DNA from: Parapedobacter composti | GTDB taxonomy: Bacteria; Bacteroidota; Bacteroidia; Sphingobacteriales; Sphingobacteriaceae | Direction of reading: 5' to 3' | Length of the DNA stretch: 64,000 bases | Assembly: GCF_900112315.1 (NCBI RefSeq) | Contig: NZ_FOLL01000004.1 | Span: 186,001-250,000 of the forward strand | Part shown: positions 25,101 to 34,185 of the stretch, piece after piece | Layout of the letters: every line of letters starts with the position of its first letter | How positions within the stretch are numbered: position 1 is the first letter of the stretch | Program-made: the position numbers and the translations under genes | The notes under the pieces: model-generated | The model's database searches: none | What the model was told of the DNA's origin: nothing | What the model saw: the letters and a program-made list of their open reading frames with translations, nothing else

Positions 25101-27479
25101 CTATTCGAAATAGGCGTAAGTGATGCCTTCGCCCCCCCTATCCGGATGCTCGTCTTCCATCCGCGTTATTTCACTGTACTTCCGGAGGTAATCCCGGATA
25201 AATTTACGTAAGATCCCATCTCCTTTGCCGTGCACGATCTTCAGGCTTGGAAAACCCATCATCACCGCTCTGTCCAGGTATTTTTCAATTTCATAGAGCG
25301 CTGCCTCGGTACGCATGCCGCGAACATCCACTTCTGGACGGAAGTTACTCACCTCGTCCATTAACCGTGCCTGGTGGCTTTGGCGCCCGCGCGATTGCGG
25401 TGTTTTCTTATTGATGCGCACCACATCGCCGCGCTTTTGGACCGTGCGGAGCTCGCCTAAGGCCAGCACCAGGTTGTTTTTCGCTACGCTAATCACCTGG
25501 GCTTCGTTTCCGGTACTCACAATCTTCACCCAATCCCCCACCTGAATGTCAACCGTTTCCGCCTGATTTTGTTTGACGGCATGCTGCGCCTTCTTCGGTT
25601 CGGCGGTATGCCGGTCCAGTTCAGCGCCCAGTTGCTTCCGCAGCGCCCTCGTCTTCTCTTTATCGGCCTGGCTTTCCTTAATGCCCGCTATGGTATTTTC
25701 AACCAATCGGTTGGCATTGCGGATGATGTCGCTGGCCTGCTCTTTGGCTTTATTGAGGATTGACCGCTTGTTCTCTTCGAGGTACGCCTGCAACCGCTCG
25801 TTTTCTTCCTGGAGCTGGGCTAATTTCTTTTCTTTTTGGGCAATAGCCACCTGCGCCTCATGTATGGTTTTTTTCTCCCGTTCAAGGTCTACCAACAACG
25901 TGTCAACACGCTTCTGCTGTGCGCCGATTTTCTGTTTGGCAACGTGGAGGATATCTTGGCCAAGCCCGATTTTCTGGGCGATTTCAAAGGCGTACGAACT
26001 TCCCGGTTTGCCGGTTTGCAAAATATACAACGGCCGCATGGCTGCGTTGTCAAACAGCATCGAAGCGTTTTCCAGCCCTTCCGTATTGCTGGCAAAAACC
26101 TTAAGGTTGGAGTAATGGGTGGTTACTACTCCGCGCACTTGCTTACGGTTGAGCACGTCCAGCACCGCTTCGGCAATCGGCCCGCCAAAAAGAGGATCGG
26201 TGCCCGTGCCGAATTCATCGATGAGCACGAGTGTCTTGGCGTCGGCGTGCTCGGAAAAGTGCTTCATTTTGGAAAGATGGGCACTGTAGGTGCTTAGGTC
26301 GCTCTCTATCGACTGGTCGTCGCCGATGTCTGCAAATACCTGCCTGAATATCCCTATTTTCGACGTGGCGTCAGCCGGAATAAGCAGTCCGGCCTGTGCC
26401 ATCAGTTGCAGCAGACCGACAGTTTTCATGCACACGGATTTACCTCCTGCATTGGGGCCTGACACCACGATAATCCGCTGTTCCTTATCAATGGCGATGT
26501 TAAGTGGCACCACCGCGTGCCCGCTGTCTTTGAAATTAAGCAACAACAGCGGGTGCCGCGCGTTTACCAGCGATATCGATGCTTCCTTGCTTAGCTCCGG
26601 CATATCGGCGTCGATGTCGATGGCAAATAAGGCTTTGGCTCGCACAAAATCGACCTTGCTCAACAGGTTATGATAGTCCAGCAGCAACGGTATATGGGGG
26701 CGCAATTCATCGGTCAGGGCTGTCAGTATGCGGATAATTTCGCGCCGTTTATCGAATTCCAGATCGCGCACCTTATTGTTCAGGTGGAATACTTCTTCCG
26801 GTTCGATATAAGCAGTTTGTCCGGTGGCCGACTCGTCGTGAATCCAGCCCTTGACCTTTCTTTTGTTTTCGGCCAGCACGGGGATACACAGCCTGCCGTC
26901 ACGGATGGTTAGGTTGCCGTCGGCTGTCCACCCGTTCTGCTGCGCCGTCCGGAATACCTGGTCTATGCGTTTTCTGGCTTCCTGTTCCGTCTTGGCAATG
27001 CCGGCAATAATTTCGGCCAATAGCGGCGATGCATTGGGTTTCACCTTACCTTTGGCGTCAATAACCTGTTCGATAGCGGTTACCAACTGCTTTTCTATGG
27101 GAAGGTGTTCAAACAGTGCTTCGAGATTGGGATATTGCCCGTCACGCTCGTTAAAATACCGGATAATCGCAAATACGGTTTTCAGAGAAAGCAGTATGCT
27201 GAAGAACTCCTCCTCCGCAAGAAACGCCCCCATCACCCGGGCTTTTTCTGCCAGCGGTTTAATGGGATACAAATGATCGACCGGCAACGGCGCGTCGTTG
27301 AGCAGCAGTTCCTTGAATTCGTATGCCTGTCTGAGGAACTTGTCGATTTGGTCGAATCGGGTCTGGGGCTGTATTTTGGCCACCATCTCTTTCCCCGGTT
27401 CGCTCAGGCATTTCGATTTAATAAGTTCCTTGATGTCCGTGAAACCCAGTTTGTCCACGGCATTATCGGGATATATCAT
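25101..27479 (-). CDS. mutS2: Endonuclease MutS2
   Basis: 792 residues, normal for MutS2. The MutS core and clamp are followed by the ATPase with Walker A GPNAGGKS (341-348) and Walker B LVLIDEFGTGTDP, a long coiled coil (about 510-620, rich in Glu, Lys and Gln), a KOW-like segment (VGDWVKIVSTGNEAQVI), and a C-terminal Smr nuclease domain (EVDVRGMRTEAALYEIEKYL, then LKIVHGKGDGILRKFI). Family members suppress recombination and act on collided ribosomes. The start is 3 bases after the DUF4296 stop. Confidence 0.95.
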   Translation of the reverse strand: MIYPDNAVDKLGFTDIKELIKSKCLSEPGKEMVAKIQPQTRFDQIDKFLRQAYEFKELLLNDAPLPVDHLYPIKPLAEKARVMGAFLAEEEFFSILLSLKTVFAIIRYFNERDGQYPNLEALFEHLPIEKQLVTAIEQVIDAKGKVKPNASPLLAEIIAGIAKTEQEARKRIDQVFRTAQQNGWTADGNLTIRDGRLCIPVLAENKRKVKGWIHDESATGQTAYIEPEEVFHLNNKVRDLEFDKRREIIRILTALTDELRPHIPLLLDYHNLLSKVDFVRAKALFAIDIDADMPELSKEASISLVNARHPLLLLNFKDSGHAVVPLNIAIDKEQRIIVVSGPNAGGKSVCMKTVGLLQLMAQAGLLIPADATSKIGIFRQVFADIGDDQSIESDLSTYSAHLSKMKHFSEHADAKTLVLIDEFGTGTDPLFGGPIAEAVLDVLNRKQVRGVVTTHYSNLKVFASNTEGLENASMLFDNAAMRPLYILQTGKPGSSYAFEIAQKIGLGQDILHVAKQKIGAQQKRVDTLLVDLEREKKTIHEAQVAIAQKEKKLAQLQEENERLQAYLEENKRSILNKAKEQASDIIRNANRLVENTIAGIKESQADKEKTRALRKQLGAELDRHTAEPKKAQHAVKQNQAETVDIQVGDWVKIVSTGNEAQVISVAKNNLVLALGELRTVQKRGDVVRINKKTPQSRGRQSHQARLMDEVSNFRPEVDVRGMRTEAALYEIEKYLDRAVMMGFPSLKIVHGKGDGILRKFIRDYLRKYSEITRMEDEHPDRGGEGITYAYFE

Positions 27480-27482
27480 AAG

Positions 27483-28169
27483 TTATTTTATCCTTTCCGA
27501 TGGCCTCGCCGTTGGTGGCTTTATGCCTTTTGGCGGCGGTGCGGGTGTTGGCGTTGGCTGCCGCGAAGGTGGTATCGCCGGGGGAGCCGGATGCCGCGGT
27601 TCCGCCTCGTCTGCCAATCGCAGCACTTCCATCATCCGCCTGCGCAGCCGCTCATGCGTCACCGGTACTGCCTTGCTTTCTGCAAAAGTGGTGTCGGGTA
27701 CCTCCACGTAAAGGAGATAGCGCTTCCGCTTGAAATCCAGCGAATCCCGCGTTATCCTGTTCAGGCTGTCCACACGGCGGGCGTTCCGGATGGAGTCTTC
27801 GCGGTGCCGCGCCTTGTACTCCTCTTCCATGGCCTTTTGCTCAGCCATATTCAGCTCCTGCAAACGCTTTTCAACCACGGAATACAGCTCATCGAAAAGG
27901 TATGGCCGCGTGGAGTAAAAGGCGATGCTCTGTATGAGCGCCGCAGAATCGATACCATAACGGTCAAAGATGGCCGAGTAATACGCCTGGCGGTAAATGC
28001 GGGCAGAATCAATGGGCATCGATGTCAATTGCCCATCAGCCAGATGCACATCCAGCAGCACATCGGGCATCTTCTTTGGCGAGATAACCCCTTCGGGTAT
28101 CTTTTCTCCGCAAGAACCCAATAAAACCATAATCACCAATCCGGTCAACAGCCGCTGCATTTTATTCAT
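27483..28169 (-). CDS. DUF4296 lipoprotein
   Basis: 228 residues from the ATG at 28169. A lipoprotein signal with lipobox VLLGSC (Cys at about residue 19) is followed by a DUF4296 region (PKKMPDVLLDVHLADGQL), a charged helical stretch (about 120-150) and a Pro-rich low-complexity tail ending PPTARPSERIK. An upstream in-frame ATG at 28217 would put 16 polar residues before the signal peptide. The function is unknown. It is first in the unit with mutS2 and mgtC and is divergent from yggS; a TATTTTTG box on this strand lies at 28263-28256. Confidence 0.75.
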   Translation of the reverse strand: MNKMQRLLTGLVIMVLLGSCGEKIPEGVISPKKMPDVLLDVHLADGQLTSMPIDSARIYRQAYYSAIFDRYGIDSAALIQSIAFYSTRPYLFDELYSVVEKRLQELNMAEQKAMEEEYKARHREDSIRNARRVDSLNRITRDSLDFKRKRYLLYVEVPDTTFAESKAVPVTHERLRRRMMEVLRLADEAEPRHPAPPAIPPSRQPTPTPAPPPKGIKPPTARPSERIK

Positions 28170-28223
28170 CTGTTTTTCCCGCGCACATTGTCCATTCGGC
28201 AAAGGCCCACGAGGCAAGCAACG

Positions 28224-28255
28224 CTTGGTGGATAGCCGCGGGTTTCGTAGTTTTG
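28224..28255 (+). promoter_or_regulatory. Promoter of the yggS run
   Basis: CTTG (28224-28227), a 20-base spacer and TAGTTTTG (28248-28255). The yggS start follows 28 bases later. The -7 boxes of both divergent genes sit side by side (minus-strand TATTTTTG at 28263-28256, repeated at 28271-28264). Confidence 0.6.
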
Positions 28256-28283
28256 CAAAAATACAAAAATAGCGCCGTTATTT

Positions 28284-28949
28284 ATGCATGTTGCCAACCG
28301 TATCCAAGCCCTGAAAGAAGAGTTAGACCGCATGGGTGTTAAACTCATCGCGGTATCGAAAACGAAGTCGCCCGAAGACATCTTGGAAGCGTACCAGGCT
28401 GGTCAACGTGCCTTCGGCGAGAATGTTGTACAGGAGCTAATCGGAAAACAGGAAGTGCTCCCCAAAGACATCGAGTGGCACCTCGTCGGCCACCTCCAGA
28501 CAAACAAGGTAAAATACATAGCCCCCTTTATTTCCTTAATCCATTCGGCAGACAGCCTGAAATTACTTAAGGAGATCAACAAACATGCGCAAAAGCACCA
28601 GCGGATGATAGATTGCCTCCTGCAGGTGCACATTGCTTCGGAAGACACAAAATTCGGCCTTGATCACGTGGAATTGATCGAATTGCTCCGAACAGACGAG
28701 CTCGCTGCATTGCGCCACGTACGCATCCGGGGCCTGATGGGCATCGCTACCAATACGCCAAACCAAAAGGAGATAAAAGAAGAATTCCGCGAACTCAAAA
28801 CATTGTTCGATGGGATTAAGGCGAGCTTTTTTAACGATGCGCCCTATTTTGATACGCTTTCCATGGGCATGTCTGCCGATTATAAAATCGCTGTTGAGCA
28901 GGGAAGCAACATGGTGCGCCTCGGCAGCACCATCTTCGGCGAACGATAA
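28284..28949 (+). CDS. YggS/PLPBP family PLP-binding protein
   Basis: 221 residues, a single-domain alanine racemase-like TIM barrel that binds pyridoxal phosphate and helps vitamin B6 and amino acid homeostasis. The PLP lysine is in LIAVSKTKS (K26); other family motifs are FGENVVQEL, WHLVGHLQTNK, and MGMSADYKIAVEQGSNMVR followed by LGSTIFG. It starts a rightward run of closely spaced genes (gap of 8 bases to the GNAT gene). Confidence 0.94.
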   Translation: MHVANRIQALKEELDRMGVKLIAVSKTKSPEDILEAYQAGQRAFGENVVQELIGKQEVLPKDIEWHLVGHLQTNKVKYIAPFISLIHSADSLKLLKEINKHAQKHQRMIDCLLQVHIASEDTKFGLDHVELIELLRTDELAALRHVRIRGLMGIATNTPNQKEIKEEFRELKTLFDGIKASFFNDAPYFDTLSMGMSADYKIAVEQGSNMVRLGSTIFGER

Positions 28950-28957
28950 CGCGCAAT

Positions 28958-29416
28958 ATGAACATCACCATACGCAAGGCCGTAGCGGCAGATTGCCCGC
29001 AAATGCTTCAATTGATTAAAGAGCTCGCGCTATATGAAAAAGCACCGGAGGAAGTTACTGTATCCATGGATGAGTTTGTGGATGCCGGCTTCGGAAGCAC
29101 GCCCGTATGGGAGGCGTTTGTAGCCGAGCTCGACGGACGCATTGTGGGCATATCGCTGTTTTACATCCGCTACTCCACTTGGAAAGGCCGGCGCCTTTAC
29201 CTGGAAGACATTGTGGTCACAGCATCCCTGCGGGGGCAGGGTATCGGCAAAAGGCTTTTTGACGCCACCCTCCACCTGTGCAAAGAACGGCAATACAGCG
29301 GTTTGGTATGGCAGGTACTGGAATGGAACACGCCGGCCATCCGTTTTTACGAAAAATATGGAGCAACTTTTGATGGAGCTTGGCTAAATGCTTCTTTGAC
29401 CACAAAAAATCAGTGA
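28958..29416 (+). CDS. GNAT family N-acetyltransferase
   Basis: 152 residues, one GNAT domain. The acetyl-CoA pyrophosphate loop is VTASLRGQGIGKRLF (about residues 87-101), preceded by the beta-4 strand LYLEDIVV and followed by VLEWNTPAIRFYEKYGA. It resembles the diamine/thialysine acetyltransferase branch (MNITIRKAVAADCPQMLQLI, then YEKAPEEVTVS), so small polyamines or lysine analogues are possible substrates; this is a family-level guess. It sits between yggS and the DUF3298 lipoprotein. Confidence 0.9.
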   Translation: MNITIRKAVAADCPQMLQLIKELALYEKAPEEVTVSMDEFVDAGFGSTPVWEAFVAELDGRIVGISLFYIRYSTWKGRRLYLEDIVVTASLRGQGIGKRLFDATLHLCKERQYSGLVWQVLEWNTPAIRFYEKYGATFDGAWLNASLTTKNQ

Positions 29417-29436
29417 TAACCAAACAACAATATCGC

Positions 29437-30234
29437 ATGAAAATAAAACGGTACACCCCCTATTTCATAGCCGCCCTGCTTGCCGGGGCTTGCCAGTCCA
29501 ATCCGGGTACCGGCAACGGAGACGAAGCGGATAAACGCGCCGATACTTTGGTTTATGAGTACAAAGACTACATCAAGTACAGCCAGCACATCATCCAGAC
29601 CAGCGAAACAACAGACACCTCATTTTTCTCGGTATCATACCCCGAGTTCCGGGATTCGGCGGTCAACCGTTTCGTCATGACCTCGTTGCTCGGCAACGAC
29701 ACGGCCACGGTGGAGGCATCAGCCCAGGCGTTCATCGGCGATTTTGACCAATTCTGGCAATCCGACCCTTACCCGCGGGTGTGGACTTCCCAATCGCACG
29801 CCAAAGTATACCGCATCACCCCTTCTTATCTGGCGCTCTCCATTGATGCTTATTCATATACCGGCGGTGCGCATGGCAATTACGCCACCGTGTTCCGGCA
29901 TTATGATTTGCTCAATAACGTGCCCCTTACGATGAACGATATCGTTACTGAACCCTACCAAAACGAGCTGGCCGCGGTAGCCGAGCGCTATTTCCGGAAG
30001 CAGGAAAACCTCTCGGTCAATGAACCGCTCGAAGAAAAATACTTCTTCGAAGGGGGGCAATTCAGTCTGCCGGAAAATTTTGCACTGGAACGCGACAGCA
30101 TGCTCTTTCTGTATAACATCTATGAAATCAAGCCCTATGTCGATGGCCAGACCGAACTTCGTGTTCCTTATTCGGAATTCAACCGGCTGCTGACCGATCG
30201 GGCAAAGCGTATTGTCTCGGAATTGAACCTATAA
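29437..30234 (+). CDS. DUF3298 (PdaC/RsiV-like) lipoprotein
   Basis: 265 residues from the ATG at 29437. The lipobox LLAGAC (Cys at about residue 18) marks a lipoprotein. A DUF4163-like N-terminal region is followed by a DUF3298 domain with YTGGAHGNYATVFRHYDLL mid-protein and PYVDGQTELRVPYSEF near the end. This fold occurs in RsiV anti-sigma factors and PdaC deacetylase accessory regions, but neither a membrane-spanning anti-sigma part nor a deacetylase is present. The function is unknown. An ORF start at 29380 inside the GNAT gene is rejected because it would precede the lipoprotein signal. Confidence 0.82.
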   Translation: MKIKRYTPYFIAALLAGACQSNPGTGNGDEADKRADTLVYEYKDYIKYSQHIIQTSETTDTSFFSVSYPEFRDSAVNRFVMTSLLGNDTATVEASAQAFIGDFDQFWQSDPYPRVWTSQSHAKVYRITPSYLALSIDAYSYTGGAHGNYATVFRHYDLLNNVPLTMNDIVTEPYQNELAAVAERYFRKQENLSVNEPLEEKYFFEGGQFSLPENFALERDSMLFLYNIYEIKPYVDGQTELRVPYSEFNRLLTDRAKRIVSELNL

Positions 30235-30247
30235 AGCTTAACCTTGG

Positions 30248-31516
30248 ATGCAGATATTTAAATTTGGCGGAGCATCGGTTAAAGATGCCGAAGGTGTGAT
30301 AAATCTGGGCCGCATTGTCTCGAAGCATCAGGGCAACCCCTTGCTGGTTGTTATTTCCGCAATGGGCAAAACCACCAACCTGCTGGAAGAACTGGTATTC
30401 GCCTACGCCAAACATGGAGGTAACGCTTTTGATCTGCTCGACCGGGCCAAACAATATCATCATGGGATAATGGAAGCGCTGTTCCCAGACAGCAGCCATC
30501 CCGTTTATAATGACGTGGCCAATCGTTTCGTCGAAATCGAATGGATACTGGAGGACGAACCGATGGATCCCCTCGATTACCTGTATGATCAGATTGTCGC
30601 TGTCGGCGAGCTGGTATCTACCACCATTGTATCGCATTACCTGAACACCATCGGGCTTCAAAATGCCTGGGTAGACGCCCGCGGGCTCATCCTCACCGAC
30701 AATACGTACCGGGAAGCCCGTGTTGACTGGACGGCTACCGAATCCAGGATACAAAGCGAGCTGCCGGGCATATTGGCTAACCAGTTGGTCGTTACCCAAG
30801 GCTTCATCGGCTCCACTTCCGAGAATTTCACCACTACCCTCGGGCGGGAAGGTTCAGACTATTCGGCCGCCATTTTTGCTTCCTGCCTCGGTGCCGAAAG
30901 TGTCACCATCTGGAAAGACGTTCCCGGCGTGCTGAACGCCGATCCGAAATGGTTCGACCAGACCGAGCTCATCCCGGAACTCTCCTATCTCGATGCCATC
31001 GAACTTACGTACTACGGGGCCACGGTCATCCATCCCAAAACCATCAAGCCGCTGCAGAACAAGAACATCACCCTCCACGTCAAATCGTTTATCGATATCG
31101 ACAACGGAGGCACGCAAATCCGGGCCACTCAAGAGTCACTCCCGGTGCCTTCGTTTATCTTCAAGGTAAACCAGGTGCTGATATCCATACTGCCCAAGGA
31201 TTTTTCCTTTATCGTGGAAGATAACCTGAGCGACATTTTCAGTCGTTTCCACCAGCATAAAATCAAGGTCAATATGATGCACAACAGCGCCGTGAGTTTC
31301 TCCGTCAGCGTTGATAATACCGGTGAAAATGTGCAGGGATTACTTGACGACCTGAAAACACGCTACGATGTACAGCACCAGAACGGTCTGGAACTCATCA
31401 CCATCCGCCACTACAACCAACAGACAATAGACCGCGTGCTGATAGAGAAGGCCATTATCATGGAACTTAAAGACAGCTATACCTGTCAACTGCTGGTTCG
31501 GAAACTAACGGCATAA
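30248..31516 (+). CDS. Aspartate kinase
   Basis: 422 residues, monofunctional aspartokinase: it phosphorylates L-aspartate, the first step to lysine, methionine, threonine and diaminopimelate. The N-terminal KFGGAS (variant of KFGGTS), then GSTSENFTTTLGREGSDYSA and TIWKDVPGVLNADP, cover the kinase core. The C-terminal ~120 residues are two ACT regulatory domains, so feedback control is expected. It is not fused to homoserine dehydrogenase. It lies 13 bases after the DUF3298 gene and before a lipoprotein that has its own promoter. Confidence 0.93.
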   Translation: MQIFKFGGASVKDAEGVINLGRIVSKHQGNPLLVVISAMGKTTNLLEELVFAYAKHGGNAFDLLDRAKQYHHGIMEALFPDSSHPVYNDVANRFVEIEWILEDEPMDPLDYLYDQIVAVGELVSTTIVSHYLNTIGLQNAWVDARGLILTDNTYREARVDWTATESRIQSELPGILANQLVVTQGFIGSTSENFTTTLGREGSDYSAAIFASCLGAESVTIWKDVPGVLNADPKWFDQTELIPELSYLDAIELTYYGATVIHPKTIKPLQNKNITLHVKSFIDIDNGGTQIRATQESLPVPSFIFKVNQVLISILPKDFSFIVEDNLSDIFSRFHQHKIKVNMMHNSAVSFSVSVDNTGENVQGLLDDLKTRYDVQHQNGLELITIRHYNQQTIDRVLIEKAIIMELKDSYTCQLLVRKLTA

Positions 31517-31528
31517 TCACTATCTTTG
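31497..31528 (+). promoter_or_regulatory. Promoter with -7 box touching the start codon
   Basis: TTCG (31497-31500), a 20-base spacer, TATCTTTG (31521-31528). Only five bases separate the box from the ATG at 31534, so the transcript should be leaderless or nearly so. The -33 box overlaps the end of the aspartate kinase gene. Confidence 0.6.
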
Positions 31529-31533
31529 CCGTC

Positions 31534-32121
31534 ATGACAATGCAAAGAACAATCCTGCAAGCCGCAGTGGGTGTGGCACTATGGGCGTCCATGGCCTCCT
31601 GCAACCAGCAAGCGAATACAACGCAGGCTGACGCCGCGGCAACCGGAACTCCCCCTACGTCGGCCAGCGCATCCCAGCAGGCGCCACAAACACCCGAGCC
31701 GGCTAAGGTAATCCCTGAATTTACGTTTTATATCCTCAAGAGCGGCATCCGTTTTACCAAGGCTGATTTGGCTAAAACCGGCAATCAGGTGTTCATCCTT
31801 TTTGACCCAACCTGTGGCCACTGCCAGGACGAAGCCAAACACATCGGTGAACATTACGACAAGGTAAAAACTGCAAACTTTTATTTCGTTTCGATGAACG
31901 ACCCTGCCCTGATGAGCACTTTTCTGGAAACGTACGCTAAGCCGCTTGTGGGCCGTCCCAACGTCGAATTGCTATACGACCGGAACGCCGAATTCATCAA
32001 CAGGTTCCATGTTCCGTCACAATACCCCGCAACCTACGTTTATGGCAATGACGGTCAGCTCAAAGACTATTGGAATGGCGAGCGCGACATCAAACAGATC
32101 ATAGCTTCCATCCAGCGGTAG
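31534..32121 (+). CDS. Thioredoxin-like lipoprotein
   Basis: 195 residues. A lipoprotein signal with Cys at residue 23 (ASMASC) is followed by a low-complexity linker (residues 24-58; Ala, Thr, Gln and Pro rich) and a thioredoxin-fold domain with the redox motif CGHC (94-97) in FILFDPTCGHC. The cis-Pro loop is probably SQYPATYVYG. It is expected to act as a thiol oxidoreductase at the envelope. The partner is unknown. Confidence 0.83.
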   Translation: MTMQRTILQAAVGVALWASMASCNQQANTTQADAAATGTPPTSASASQQAPQTPEPAKVIPEFTFYILKSGIRFTKADLAKTGNQVFILFDPTCGHCQDEAKHIGEHYDKVKTANFYFVSMNDPALMSTFLETYAKPLVGRPNVELLYDRNAEFINRFHVPSQYPATYVYGNDGQLKDYWNGERDIKQIIASIQR

Positions 32122-32167
32122 CCTATCGGCAACAGTAAAGCATCGACGGCGATCGCACGCCTACCGG

Positions 32168-32347
32168 TCAGGGTTTCGCATTCCGTTGCGTAGGCGGCTG
32201 TTCGCTGTATTTCCTGCGCTTGGCGGGGTCAGCCAAATCGGCTTCCTCCTGCCGGTAACGTTTGTCGGCGGCTCGCTTCACCACCTGCCCATCATCCTTA
32301 CGGTCACGCACGGAGTCCCGCGGTTCAAATTTTTCATCTTTTCCCAT
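32168..32347 (-). CDS. Small highly charged hypothetical protein
   Basis: 59 residues, starting MGKDEKFEPRDSVRDRKDDG. It is almost entirely hydrophilic, rich in Lys, Arg, Asp, Glu and Gln, and probably disordered. It fills most of the 296-base gap between the thioredoxin-like lipoprotein and gapA, on the opposite strand. The amino acid content looks like a real small protein rather than a random reading frame, but no promoter box was seen and I recognise no family. The same frame runs on into antisense of gapA, which is not coding. Confidence 0.45.
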   Translation of the reverse strand: MGKDEKFEPRDSVRDRKDDGQVVKRAADKRYRQEEADLADPAKRRKYSEQPPTQRNAKP

Positions 32348-32376
32348 ACCGTAACAACCCCCGCCCCGGCAAAATG

Positions 32377-32410
32377 TTTCGTCCACGTTCCACCTAAATG
32401 CGTAACTTTG
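32377..32410 (+). promoter_or_regulatory. Promoter of gapA
   Basis: TTTC (32377-32380, TTTCG in context), a 22-base spacer, TAACTTTG (32403-32410). The ATG is 7 bases after the box, again implying a leaderless message. Confidence 0.6.
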
Positions 32411-32417
32411 GCTGCAA

Positions 32418-33422
32418 ATGCTGAATATCGCGATCAACGGGTTCGGCCGCATCGGCCGGAATACCCTCCGTAACCTGCTCCGCCATGCGGATAGCTCCAT
32501 TAAGATTGTCGCCATCAATGACATGGCAGACACGGCCACGCTGGCCCATCTGTTGAAGTACGATACCGTGCACGGCCCGTATCCCGGAACGGTAGCGGCA
32601 ACGGCCCATACATTAATCGTCGACGGCCATACCATTGCGGTATGCAGGGAACAGGAACCCGAAAACCTGCCTTGGAACGCACTCTGCATCGACGTCGTCA
32701 TCGAATCCACAGGTCGGTTCACCGCATCAGCGAAGGCTGCCGGCCACCTCCGGGCCGGGGCAAAGCAGGTGATCATTTCCGCACCCTCGCCCGACAGGGA
32801 AGTCCCCACAATCGTGCTGGGCGTTAACGATGCAGCCATCGACCTGCACGCCCCCATCCTCTCCAATGCCTCATGCACAACCAACAACGTGGCCCCATTG
32901 GTCAAGGTGCTCGATGAAAACTGGGGTATCACCGATGGTTATATCACCACGGTGCACAGCATGACAGGCGATCAGAACCTTCACGATGCACCGCACCGCG
33001 ACCTCCGCCGGGCGAGAGCCGCTGTGGCGTCCATCATCCCCACCACCACGGGTGCGGCGAAAGCCATCACCAATGTCTTCCCGCATCTCGACGGTAAACT
33101 GGGCGGCGCAGGTATCCGGGTGCCCGTGCTTAACGGGTCGCTCACCGACTTCACTTGCACATTACGCCGGCAGCCCACCGTGGCCGAGATCAACGCGGCC
33201 TTCAAACACGCCGCTGAAAACGAACTCAGAAACGTACTGCTATACACCGAAGATCCCATCGTTTCCATTGACATCGTCAACAGCCCCTATTCCTGTGTGT
33301 TCGACGCCCAGCTGACTTCCGTGGTGGGCGGCCTGGTCAAAGTCGTCGGCTGGTATGACAACGAATACGGCTACTCCAACCGGCTGGTGGATATACTTAT
33401 CAGGCTCGCTGCCGATCACTGA
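32418..33422 (+). CDS. gapA: Glyceraldehyde-3-phosphate dehydrogenase
   Basis: 334 residues, standard length. It converts glyceraldehyde 3-phosphate to 1,3-bisphosphoglycerate with NAD+. The dinucleotide fold starts INGFGRIGRN; the acidic residue after strand 2 (VAINDMAD) fits NAD preference. The active site is NASCTTNN (Cys153) with His180 in TTVHSMTGDQ. WYDNEYGYSNRLVD closes the catalytic domain. It is monocistronic between its own promoter and a bidirectional terminator. Confidence 0.96.
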   Translation: MLNIAINGFGRIGRNTLRNLLRHADSSIKIVAINDMADTATLAHLLKYDTVHGPYPGTVAATAHTLIVDGHTIAVCREQEPENLPWNALCIDVVIESTGRFTASAKAAGHLRAGAKQVIISAPSPDREVPTIVLGVNDAAIDLHAPILSNASCTTNNVAPLVKVLDENWGITDGYITTVHSMTGDQNLHDAPHRDLRRARAAVASIIPTTTGAAKAITNVFPHLDGKLGGAGIRVPVLNGSLTDFTCTLRRQPTVAEINAAFKHAAENELRNVLLYTEDPIVSIDIVNSPYSCVFDAQLTSVVGGLVKVVGWYDNEYGYSNRLVDILIRLAADH

Positions 33423-33465
33423 CCGGGCGCCACGGGCAAAAGCCGCCATTTGCCACGTCACAATA

Positions 33466-33496
33466 AAAAAGGGAAGCCAGATGGCCTCCCTTTTCC
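33466..33496. terminator. Bidirectional terminator between gapA and rplT
   Basis: A stem of about 11 pairs (33467-33478 with 33483-33494) with one A-C mismatch, core GGGA/TCCC, loop AGAT, flanked by A6 and T4. It is placed to stop both gapA (+) and rplT (-). Confidence 0.8.
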
Positions 33497-33526
33497 TAAC
33501 AGAATCGATATCGGGTTTTACAACGT

Positions 33527-33871
33527 TTATTTTACGGCGTCAATGACAGCCTTGAAAGCCTCCGGATTGTTCATCGCCAAATCGGCGAGCACCTTACGGT
33601 TCAATCCGATGTTTTTGGCGTTCAACTTGCCGATGAGCTGGGAATACGAAATTCCATGCTCGCGGGCACCGGCATTGATACGCTGTATCCATAAAGCCCT
33701 GAATTCCCTCTTTTTGGTCTTGCGGTCGCGATAAGCATACTGCAAGCCTTTTTCTACTGTATTTTTCGCAACGGTATATACCTTGCTGCGTGCCCCATAA
33801 TAGCCCTTGGCTAATTTGAGGATCTTTTTGCGTCTTCTTCTTGACGCTACTGCGTTAACCGAACGTGGCAT
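33527..33871 (-). CDS. rplT: Large ribosomal subunit protein bL20
   Basis: 114 residues. It starts [20 protein letters not shown] and contains [20 protein letters not shown], standard bL20. It is needed for early 50S assembly. It is last in thrS-infC-rpmI-rplT; the 79-base gap to rpmI is the longest in the operon. Confidence 0.97.
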   Translation of the reverse strand: MPRSVNAVASRRRRKKILKLAKGYYGARSKVYTVAKNTVEKGLQYAYRDRKTKKREFRALWIQRINAGAREHGISYSQLIGKLNAKNIGLNRKVLADLAMNNPEAFKAVIDAVK

Positions 33872-33950
33872 AATCTTCAGATTTTTTGGTAGCAGGCGCC
33901 GTGTCTTCCAACGGTCTTACAACCCGATACCCGGTTTAAAATATATTTAA

Positions 33951-34151
33951 TTACTTTCCTAAAGCGAGCATACGCTTCACATTACCCATATCTGCTTCAG
34001 ACACTAAACCGGAGTGGGTAAGGTTCCGTTTGCGTTTCGTGCTTTTCTTGGTCAGGATGTGACTTTTGAAAGCATGCTTCCGCGCAATCTTACCTGTTCC
34101 AGTCAGCTTGAAGCGCTTCTTCGCACTGGAATTGGTTTTTACTTTTGGCAT
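33951..34151 (-). CDS. rpmI: Large ribosomal subunit protein bL35
   Basis: 66 residues. [20 protein letters not shown] and [14 protein letters not shown] are the usual bL35 signatures. It is encoded between infC and rplT as in most bacteria. Confidence 0.97.
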   Translation of the reverse strand: MPKVKTNSSAKKRFKLTGTGKIARKHAFKSHILTKKSTKRKRNLTHSGLVSEADMGNVKRMLALGK

Positions 34152-34185
34152 GATCTATTAATTTTATATCGATTTGTTATTTACA

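Noticed and set aside
27105-28124. 339-residue forward frame opposite mutS2 and the DUF4296 gene
   Set aside because: Shadow frame; it crosses the boundary of two genes on the other strand and has a biased composition.
32348-32932. Upstream extension of the small minus-strand ORF into gapA antisense
   Set aside because: The extension mirrors gapA and changes composition sharply; only the last 59 residues look like protein.
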